Positions 25,247 to 32,690 of a stretch of 64,000 bases of DNA are shown one piece after another. The position numbers and the translations under genes are program-made. The first letter of the stretch is position 1, and each line of letters opens with the position of its first letter. Source of the DNA: Ferruginibacter sp. (GTDB lineage: Bacteria; Bacteroidota; Bacteroidia; Chitinophagales; Chitinophagaceae); the NCBI GenBank assembly GCA_025963635.1, contig JAOQAK010000007.1, positions 1 through 64,000 on the forward strand. Reading direction: 5' to 3'. The notes under the pieces are model-generated. The model was not told the DNA's origin, did no database searches, and was given only the letters and a program-made list of their open reading frames with translations.

Positions 25247-26059
25247 TCAGTTTAAGGAAAATTGAAAAAATATGGGAACATGGTCCGATATTTTCCTGGC
25301 TTCTTTTAGATTAGGGAAACTGCTAAAAAAGGGCACAATACCGGATTGTATAAATTGAACGCTTGCGGAATTATAAAAAATATTATCAAATTCCGATGCC
25401 AGGCAATTGTTGTTGATACATACCTGTTTTAAGGAAGTTTTCTGCATGGTAAACACCGGTTTATAACCCATCGCTTTTAAAGGATTGAATACTGTATGTG
25501 ATTCGGGGCAATTATAATCGCCGGCAAAAACGAGATTTTTACCGGGATACTCCGCAGGAAGCAGTTTGAAATACTTTATTTCTGTTTCCGGTTGCTTCGA
25601 TTTTGTGATTGCGTGAAAGGCAACAAGGGTAAATAATTTTCCATTATAATCAAAATCACAAAAGAAGGGTTCCCGATCTATCTCCAATTTATATTTCTTT
25701 TCCAACCACGAATTCCCGATTTTTTTTAAACGCGATTTTTTCCAGATAAAGGCATATCGTTCTGTTTTATAGGCACTGCTATAGGTTGGCTCGCTAATGC
25801 TATAATCCCATTGAAGGCCTTTCCTGTTCAATTCCTCACTGAGCTTTGCAATCGCGAATGCACCTCCGTCGCCGGCAACTACTTCCAGCACACAGATAAC
25901 ATCAAAGGGTTTGATCGTATTGGCTATAAATGCAATTGAAGCGTTGGCCTTTGACTTGCCAAAATTTTCGAGGTTCCAGCTGCAAACAGTTACCTGGGAA
26001 AATAAAGAATTTGCAAAAAGTAATAAAATGATAATAAGGAGTGAAAACCGGGATTTCAT
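25247..26059 (-). CDS. Secreted endonuclease/exonuclease/phosphatase family protein
   Basis: ATG 26059 (MKSRFSLLI) gives 270 residues with a signal peptide ending LFSQ; an upstream extension of 20 residues is possible but would disrupt it. The DNase I-like fold is marked by CSWNLENFG at the mature start, ICVLEVV (metal Glu), FAGDYNCPESH (catalytic Asp/Asn) and a C-terminal SDHVPIFFQF (His). It is likely periplasmic or surface-exposed and acts on nucleic acid or a phosphoester. It is convergent with the EamA gene; the 21-bp gap leaves no room for an obvious terminator. Confidence 0.9.
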   Translation of the reverse strand: MKSRFSLLIIILLLFANSLFSQVTVCSWNLENFGKSKANASIAFIANTIKPFDVICVLEVVAGDGGAFAIAKLSEELNRKGLQWDYSISEPTYSSAYKTERYAFIWKKSRLKKIGNSWLEKKYKLEIDREPFFCDFDYNGKLFTLVAFHAITKSKQPETEIKYFKLLPAEYPGKNLVFAGDYNCPESHTVFNPLKAMGYKPVFTMQKTSLKQVCINNNCLASEFDNIFYNSASVQFIQSGIVPFFSSFPNLKEARKISDHVPIFFQFSLN

Positions 26060-26263
26060 AAATAGGATGGATTTTAATAAAAATAGCTGCTGCCGGTAAA
26101 GATGCCGCATTAAAGACAAAAGCAGTTATAATTTTAAGATATCAAAAGCTATACTTTTGTAAAGTTGATAATTTTTCAATGCATCAGGGGATTCTGCAAA
26201 GCCATTGTAATTCTTAAATTTTAAAGCTTAATTCTAAATTTTATAATTTATAATTTTTTAAAC

Positions 26264-27295
26264 ATGGAATACAGGTTTTTAGGCGCATCCGGATTGAAAA
26301 TACCGGTATTGAGTTTCGGAACCGCAACTTTTGGCGGTGGCACTGAGTTTTTCAAAGCTTGGGGCACCACACAGACAGAAGAGGCTACCCGGTTAGTAAA
26401 CTTATGTCTTGATGCAGGTGTAAACTTATTTGACACAGCAAATATTTATTCTAACGGCATGGCAGAAGCTATCCTGGGAAAAGCTTTGAATGGCCTTCGT
26501 GAACGGGTGTTGATATCTACCAAAGCAACTTTTCCTATGGGGTCTAAACCCAATGAAATGGGCTCTTCGCGGATACATTTGATCAAACAATGCGAGGACA
26601 GCCTTAAACGTTTAAATACCGACCGGATAGATATTTATCACATGCACGGATTTGACGGCAACACGCCTGTGGAAGAAACGTTGAAAACATTGGAAAACCT
26701 GGTACAGAGTGGCAAGGTTCGATATATTGCCTGCTCAAATTTTTCGGGATGGCATTTGATGAAGTCACTATCTGTTGCTGAACGATACGGCTGGTCGAAG
26801 TACATTGCCCACCAGGCTTATTATTCATTGCTCGACCGCGAGTTTGAATGGGAACTCATGCCGCTTGGTATTGATCAGAACATTGGAACCATTGTTTGGA
26901 GCCCGCTATCTTCGGGTCGATTGTCCGGGAAGTACCGGCGCAACCAGCCGATTCCCGCAGATAATCGTGTGCAGCAGGGTGGAGGCCATGGTCCTGCGCT
27001 AAATGAAGAACGGCTTTTCAGGATCGTAGATGCACTTGATGCAGTAGCGGAAGAAACCGGTAAAACGGTGGCACAGGTGTCTCTTAACTGGCTGTTGCAG
27101 CGCCCCACGGTAGCAAATATCATCATAGGTGCAAGAAATGAAGAGCAGTTAATGCAAAACCTCCAGGCAATAGGCTGGAATCTTACAGTGGACCAGGTGA
27201 AGAAATTAGATGCTGCGAGTGAAACAGAACCAGTGTATCCTTATTGGCATCAACGGCAAAACCCGGCACTGAATCCATTGCCCCGTTTTTATTGA
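26264..27295 (+). CDS. Aldo/keto reductase
   Basis: The 343-residue TIM barrel of the AKR superfamily has a visible tetrad: Asp in LFDTANIYSNG, Tyr in the same segment, Lys in ISTKAT and His in IYHMHGFD. The NADPH site IIGARNEEQL is near the C-terminus. It resembles the YhdN/Gfo-like group annotated for general stress or sugar aldehyde reduction. An AT-rich leader precedes it, and a REC-PAS kinase gene follows 112 bp later. The substrate is unknown. Confidence 0.94.
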   Translation: MEYRFLGASGLKIPVLSFGTATFGGGTEFFKAWGTTQTEEATRLVNLCLDAGVNLFDTANIYSNGMAEAILGKALNGLRERVLISTKATFPMGSKPNEMGSSRIHLIKQCEDSLKRLNTDRIDIYHMHGFDGNTPVEETLKTLENLVQSGKVRYIACSNFSGWHLMKSLSVAERYGWSKYIAHQAYYSLLDREFEWELMPLGIDQNIGTIVWSPLSSGRLSGKYRRNQPIPADNRVQQGGGHGPALNEERLFRIVDALDAVAEETGKTVAQVSLNWLLQRPTVANIIIGARNEEQLMQNLQAIGWNLTVDQVKKLDAASETEPVYPYWHQRQNPALNPLPRFY

Positions 27296-27407
27296 TCTTT
27301 CGTTTTGGCAAGCGGATATTATTTGCCATAAGCCCGAAGCCGGTAACAGTTTAACCGAATATATTCTTTTAATACGCATAAGAAAATCCAATGACAAAAA
27401 TATCCTG

Positions 27408-28823
27408 ATGATAAAAGACAATAGGCCATACAAGATCCTGGTAGTCGAAGATAATCCGGGTGATTATGTGTTAGTAGGGCATTTTTTAAGGGAAAGAATT
27501 GCAGCTCCGCTTATTGTGCAGGCTGAAAGTTTTGAGGAAGCTTCTAAGTTTTTATCTGTTGAACAAACCAGTTTTGATATTATTCTGTTAGATCTCTCCT
27601 TACCCGATAAAAGCGGGCAGCAGCTGGTTACTGAAATGCTGGAAATCGCATCACCTTGCCCGATTATTATTTTAACAGGCTACGCGGACATTGATTTTAG
27701 TATCAGGTCCATCTCCCTCGGCATCATGGATTATTTGTTAAAGGATGATCTCACTACGACTACGCTTTATAAAAGCATTTTGTATGCGATAGAAAGAAAG
27801 AAGATCATTTCGGAACTTAAAGAATCCGAAAGAAGGTATTACGATCTTTTTCGCTTAAGCCCGCAGCCAATGTGGGTATTCAACGTGGCAACGCTCAGGT
27901 TTATGCAGGTGAATAAGGCGGCAGTTAATCACTATGGATATACTGAAAAGGAATTTTTAGGTATGACCATTCTGGATATTCGGCAGGTTGAAGAGATTGA
28001 AAGAACCAGAGAAGTAGTTGCAAGAAAAAAAGATGAACGGGATGGTGTATATGTAGCAAATTTCCGGCATGTTAAAAAATCAGGGGAAATTATCGATGTT
28101 GAGATTTACAGTTCACCCATTACGATCAATGCAGTAAATTGTAAGACGGTAATTGCCATCGACGTTACCGAGAAAAACCTATTTGAACTGAAACTTACCA
28201 AGGCAATTATTAAGTCGCAGGAAGATGAGCGATACGAGATCGGGGGTGAACTCCACGACAATATATGCCAGATTCTCGCCACGGGTTTACTCAGCCTCGG
28301 AATGATTAAGGAGTCATTGGTACCTTCTGCGCTTTCATGGTTTAAACGGTGCGAGGGTTATATCACCCTGGCTTCAGACGAGATAAGGAATTTGTCTCAC
28401 CGGCTTGCCCCCACTTTTTTCAATGAGGTTTCTTTGGAAGAAGCCTTCCGGTTATTGCTTGAATCTCTCAATATCGGGGACAAATACAAAATAGCGCTTC
28501 ATTTCGATGCTGCTATCAACAAATACCCTATAAGCCTTGAGCTTCAGTTAAACCTGTACCGGGTTCTGCAGGAACAACTTCGGAATATTCTGAAATATGC
28601 AAAAGCTGATGAGATAAGAGTGGAAGTTTCGTTTGCGAATAATATGCTTATCATGAGTGTAGCTGATAATGGCATCGGATTCAATAACAATACAGCAAAG
28701 GGCGGAATTGGTCTTGCTAATATGAAAAGGCGGGCAACATTATTTTTGGGCAATTTTAATGTAGCGTCATCGCCCGGACATGGCTGTAAAGTCACAGTAA
28801 CGATTCCTTTGCCTCAGCAATAA
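27408..28823 (+). CDS. Receiver-PAS-HisKA_3 histidine kinase
   Basis: The 471-residue soluble protein starts with a receiver domain (1-125; phospho-acceptor Asp62 in LLDLSLPDKSG). A PAS domain follows (about 140-260, PQPMWVFNVATLRF), then a HisKA_3 dimerisation region with His283 in GGELHDNICQILA and a HATPase_c domain (NLYRVLQEQLRN, DNGIGFN, GIGLANMKRR). HisKA_3 kinases normally feed NarL/LuxR-type regulators, but none is encoded nearby. The receiver at the N-terminus means the kinase can be the target of another phosphodonor, so it is a phosphorelay node. Confidence 0.93.
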   Translation: MIKDNRPYKILVVEDNPGDYVLVGHFLRERIAAPLIVQAESFEEASKFLSVEQTSFDIILLDLSLPDKSGQQLVTEMLEIASPCPIIILTGYADIDFSIRSISLGIMDYLLKDDLTTTTLYKSILYAIERKKIISELKESERRYYDLFRLSPQPMWVFNVATLRFMQVNKAAVNHYGYTEKEFLGMTILDIRQVEEIERTREVVARKKDERDGVYVANFRHVKKSGEIIDVEIYSSPITINAVNCKTVIAIDVTEKNLFELKLTKAIIKSQEDERYEIGGELHDNICQILATGLLSLGMIKESLVPSALSWFKRCEGYITLASDEIRNLSHRLAPTFFNEVSLEEAFRLLLESLNIGDKYKIALHFDAAINKYPISLELQLNLYRVLQEQLRNILKYAKADEIRVEVSFANNMLIMSVADNGIGFNNNTAKGGIGLANMKRRATLFLGNFNVASSPGHGCKVTVTIPLPQQ

Positions 28824-28870
28824 TAATAATGAATCACCAGCGCTGAAATATTCATTTTATGCGGTCTTTC

Positions 28871-29065
28871 TTACATGCTTCCGTCGCCATCTTCCCAATA
28901 CCAAATAAATATTTCCCTGTATTCAATTAATTTATTTGTATTGATGTGATGTCTCCTTACTGAAAGTATCTCTTCAAATTGTTTTAAAAGCTCTTCATCT
29001 TTGATAAGTAGTGAAATGTATGCAGTTAAGGTAACCTGGATCGATATCCCGATAAGCAACTTCAA
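28871..29065 (-). CDS. Small hypothetical protein
   Basis: This 64-residue frame has a hydrophobic start (MKLLIGISIQVTLTAYISLL) and then a charged amphipathic part (KDEELLKQFEEILSVRRH, IEYREIFIWYWEDGDG). The composition looks protein-like and the ATG is normal, but no family is recognised and no ribosome binding site stands out. It lies in the 520-bp gap between the REC-PAS kinase and the MFS gene, which otherwise shows only AT-rich sequence. Confidence 0.4.
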   Translation of the reverse strand: MKLLIGISIQVTLTAYISLLIKDEELLKQFEEILSVRRHHINTNKLIEYREIFIWYWEDGDGSM

Positions 29066-29344
29066 GTTTGGCAGATCAATGATTTGGTATAATTTTTAAT
29101 TAAGGTTTCAAGGTGATCGGTTTTTGTTTTACTCAACCTTCCAAAAGTTAAATAAATTTTTCTAACTTCAAATCAGAATGAAGACGATTGATTATAACTT
29201 CAACAGCCATTGAATTTGCTGGTAATTCGGTTTTTTTATCATATCGGGTGTTTGGCAGGTTCGTTCGCCAAAGCATTAGAAACGTTCCGGAACAGTAAGA
29301 TCAAATAAATAATTTCAATTAAATCAAATCATTAAAGTTGTAAC

Positions 29345-30643
29345 ATGCGAAATACAATTGCCAGGCAGCGTTGGCACCGCCTGATTCCTATTGCATTTAT
29401 TACCTATAGCCTCGCATATCTCGATCGTGCAAATTTTGGCTTTGCTGCAGCTGGAGGAATGGCAAAAGATTTAAACATAACCGCTTCCATTTCTTCTTTA
29501 CTGGGATCGCTGTTTTTTTTAGGTTATTTCTTCTTCCAAATACCAGGCGCATTGTACGCTGCCAACCGGAGTGCAAAAAAGCTCATCTTCTGGTCGCTGA
29601 TTGCGTGGGGTGCACTTGCAATGGCAACCGGCATGGTGAGTAATGTTAGTTTCCTGATTGCAATCAGGTTTATGTTGGGAGTGGTAGAAAGTGCTGTTAT
29701 GCCTTCAATGCTTGTATTTTTAAGCAGGTGGTTCACCAAATCGGAGCGCTCGCGGGCAAATACATTTTTGATACTTGGTAACCCGGCTACTTTGTTATGG
29801 ATGTCGATTCTTTCCGGTTACCTCATCAGGTCTGTGGGATGGCGCTGGATGTTTATCCTGGAAGGGTTGCCGGCAATTATCTGGGCATTCTTCTGGTGGC
29901 GACTGGTTGAGGATGCACCAAAAAATGCGAAATGGCTCACGCCGGTAGAAAAAAACGACCTGGAGGCAAAATTGCATGAAGAACAACAAGGCATTAAACC
30001 AATAAAAAATTACGCGGAAGCTTTTAAGTCGGGCACCGTTATTTTGCTTTGCCTTCAATATGCCTTATGGAGTATTGGCGTGTATGGCTTTGTAATGTGG
30101 TTACCGTCCATTATAAATGCTGCGCCGGATAGCAATATCGTAAAAACCGGATGGCTCTCTTCTGTGCCCTTTGTTTTGGCGATTATTGGAATGATCAGCG
30201 CCTCGTACTTTTCTGATAAAACTTTAAACCGGAAAACTTTTGTGTGGCCATTTCTTTTCATCGGGGCTATCGCTTTTTATGGCTCATACCTGGTGGGCAC
30301 CAGCAACTTTTGGCTATCGTATACATTACTGATTATTGCCGGCGGTGCCATGTATGCGCCATACGGACCTTTCTTTGCAATTATTACTGAGATACTGCCG
30401 CGGAATGTTGCAGGTGGTGCAATTGCTTTGATCAACAGCTTTGGTGCATTGGGATCTTTTGCAGGTTCATACCTGGTGGGTTATTTAAATGGAACTACCG
30501 GTGGCTTTGGCGCTTCCTATATATTTATGGCCGGTTCACTTTTTATCGCGGCGATTATAACCATGATTGCAGTAAAGGGAACCGGCAAAATGCCCGCTCA
30601 CAAATTGCAGGAAGAAAAGCCTGTGCTCCGTTTTGTAAATTGA
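29345..30643 (+). CDS. MFS transporter, anion:cation symporter (ACS) type
   Basis: The 432-residue protein has twelve membrane helices and ACS-family hallmarks: YLDRANFGFAA after helix 1, ESAVMPSMLVFLSRWF near helix 4, RSVGWRWMFILEGLPAI and a long central loop rich in Glu/Lys. Related transporters import sugar acids such as hexuronates, galactonate or 2-ketogluconate with protons. No sugar-acid catabolic gene is adjacent, but the PUL 17 kb downstream would release uronates. That link is inference. It is convergent with the TPR lipoprotein gene. Confidence 0.9.
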   Translation: MRNTIARQRWHRLIPIAFITYSLAYLDRANFGFAAAGGMAKDLNITASISSLLGSLFFLGYFFFQIPGALYAANRSAKKLIFWSLIAWGALAMATGMVSNVSFLIAIRFMLGVVESAVMPSMLVFLSRWFTKSERSRANTFLILGNPATLLWMSILSGYLIRSVGWRWMFILEGLPAIIWAFFWWRLVEDAPKNAKWLTPVEKNDLEAKLHEEQQGIKPIKNYAEAFKSGTVILLCLQYALWSIGVYGFVMWLPSIINAAPDSNIVKTGWLSSVPFVLAIIGMISASYFSDKTLNRKTFVWPFLFIGAIAFYGSYLVGTSNFWLSYTLLIIAGGAMYAPYGPFFAIITEILPRNVAGGAIALINSFGALGSFAGSYLVGYLNGTTGGFGASYIFMAGSLFIAAIITMIAVKGTGKMPAHKLQEEKPVLRFVN

Positions 30644-30705
30644 TGTATCAACTTTTAAAACCGCGTTGATAACCGCTAATGATTTTTGTAGGGCGGCAAA
30701 CTGTA

Positions 30706-32430
30706 CTATTTATCCTGGGCTTGTTTTAAAAAAAGCTTTGCCGCTGCTAGCTCAGACCTGTTTACATTAGGTGAATTGGCAATGGTGGCTAATTGCCGGT
30801 AATAGTATCTCGCCTTTTCGATATTATTAATTCTTTCGCTGGCCAATGCTGCACCATACAACCCATTGAAGCGGTTGGGATGCTTTTTCAAATCTGCTTC
30901 ATAAGCTTCTAATGCTTCGGCGGGTTTATTTAGTTGCAGTAACATGTCAGCCAATAGTTCTTTCGCAGGTAAAACTTCCCCCGGCGTAACAGGACTTTTT
31001 TCAGTTTTATCTTCTAAGCCGGCAGCCGTGTTCATTAGTGCTAATCCTTCCTTTGCGTTGCCTTCTATTAACCGTAGCCACGCTTCACCGCTCTTTATCT
31101 GTATCATCACCTGGTTAGCTTTGTAAGTATCTTTTTGTGCAGCAAGAGTATCGTAGATCTTATGCAAATTTTCTAATTCAACATGCGCTAGTTTGTTATT
31201 GCCGGTATGAACAGATCCCAATAGCCGTGCAAAATGGGTAATGGCGCTCTGCCAGGGAAAATTTTGCCAGGGAAAATTGACTGGCTGCATTTCAATATTT
31301 GCAGCATCCTTCCACATTTTATTTTCAAGAAAATAACGGGCCGGAATGGCAGCAAAGGCATAGGCGACTTTGAAGTTTTCCGGGTAAACCTCCCGGATCG
31401 TTTGAAGGTAGTCATATTGCTTTTTGGCAAGATCATTTTCGCCTTTTTGAAGGTAAGCATAAACAAGATAGTCCATGCCGTGGAGTTCCTCGTCCCAGTG
31501 ACCTTTGATGCCGGCACTCTCAGCATAACACTTTGCGGAAGACATCGAAGCAAGATTAGATTGAATGCATTCATCCCATAACCCTAATCTTGTAAAAATA
31601 TGCGATGGCATATGTTGCGCATGTGCCGAAGAAGGAGCAAGGGATGCGTATTTTCTTGCAGCAGGCAAAGCCATGGCTGCCAGCTCAGGATAATCATAAC
31701 TATGAATTATATAATGCACAATGCCGGGATGATTGGGTTGACCGGGGTACAAGGCAGATAAAATTGCACCGGCTTTCTTTTGATTGCGGAAAGTTTTATC
31801 AGCAGGATCCGCAGTTCCATCAAGTGCCAGGGCATAAAATATGGCAGCTTCTTGATCGTTTGGATATTGAGTGTAAATTCTTTCCATAGCCTTTACGAAG
31901 TTTTGAGAACGGGTACGATGGTCGGTCGTGTTCCAGTCTTTATAGAACAATGCAATGGCATCGATATAGTCTGCTTCTTTCTTTGATTTTCCTGGTAAGG
32001 ATTGCGCAATTGAAATTGCTTTATTGCCTTTTTCAAGTTCGGCAGCAGCAGGAGGTGAGGGCCATACCTGGTGGTAGTTGCTCATAGCCACACCCCAATA
32101 CGCCATTGCACAACCAGGGGCTTCATCAACAACTTTAGCAAAAGCTTTTTCTGCTTCGTCATACTCAAAAGAATGCAGCAGTGCTATTCCGACATTGAAA
32201 TCGGTTTTCGCCTTTCCGGAACAGGAGGTTTCAAAGTCAACAAAGCCGAGCTGTTGATCAGCAGGGCCACACAGCACTAAGTTTCCCTTTTTAAGATTGA
32301 TTGCCTTGATTATTTCATTGGAGGGCACTTTATTATTTTTATTATTGCTATTGCATGATAAAAGGACCAATAACAATAAACCACAGCACCACCAATGCTG
32401 CGATTGTACAAATTTTTTCAAACTGGTCAT
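30706..32430 (-). CDS. TPR-repeat lipoprotein
   Basis: The 574-residue protein has a lipoprotein signal with Cys26 in LLLVLLSC. TPR motifs follow: GIALLHSFEYDEAEKAFAKV near residue 80, further helical repeats to about 330, and a last group near 500 (KPAEALEAYEADLKKHP, NIEKARYYYRQLA). The central part (HAQHMPSHIFTRLGLWDE) is typical of a widespread family of secreted TPR proteins of unknown function. It is probably anchored in the outer or inner membrane facing the periplasm. No neighbour gives a clue to its role. Confidence 0.88.
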   Translation of the reverse strand: MTSLKKFVQSQHWWCCGLLLLVLLSCNSNNKNNKVPSNEIIKAINLKKGNLVLCGPADQQLGFVDFETSCSGKAKTDFNVGIALLHSFEYDEAEKAFAKVVDEAPGCAMAYWGVAMSNYHQVWPSPPAAAELEKGNKAISIAQSLPGKSKKEADYIDAIALFYKDWNTTDHRTRSQNFVKAMERIYTQYPNDQEAAIFYALALDGTADPADKTFRNQKKAGAILSALYPGQPNHPGIVHYIIHSYDYPELAAMALPAARKYASLAPSSAHAQHMPSHIFTRLGLWDECIQSNLASMSSAKCYAESAGIKGHWDEELHGMDYLVYAYLQKGENDLAKKQYDYLQTIREVYPENFKVAYAFAAIPARYFLENKMWKDAANIEMQPVNFPWQNFPWQSAITHFARLLGSVHTGNNKLAHVELENLHKIYDTLAAQKDTYKANQVMIQIKSGEAWLRLIEGNAKEGLALMNTAAGLEDKTEKSPVTPGEVLPAKELLADMLLQLNKPAEALEAYEADLKKHPNRFNGLYGAALASERINNIEKARYYYRQLATIANSPNVNRSELAAAKLFLKQAQDK

Positions 32431-32635
32431 TTCAATACTTTTTAGTAAGATTTGCTTTGTGAAGTTTGAGGATTTAAAGACGGGTTTGCCGGGAGGGACA
32501 TCAAAGCCATGAAGTACAAGTTAACAACTAAAAACTAAAGTGCCAAGTCGAATGCGGGCTGAACCGGCTCGTCTTTATTTGGCAATATCTATTGGCCTGG
32601 CCGTATTCCTTAAATGGCCAAATGAGCTAAAGAAA

Positions 32636-32676
32636 ATGGGCTCAGCAGATAGAACAAATCTTTCTGCTGAGCCCAT
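32636..32676 (-). terminator. Terminator of the reprolysin-like gene
   Basis: A perfect 14-bp stem (ATGGGCTCAGCAGA/TCTGCTGAGCCCAT) with a 13-nt loop is followed on the minus strand by TTTTCTTT. Confidence 0.88.
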
Positions 32677-32690
32677 AATAAAATAACCTA

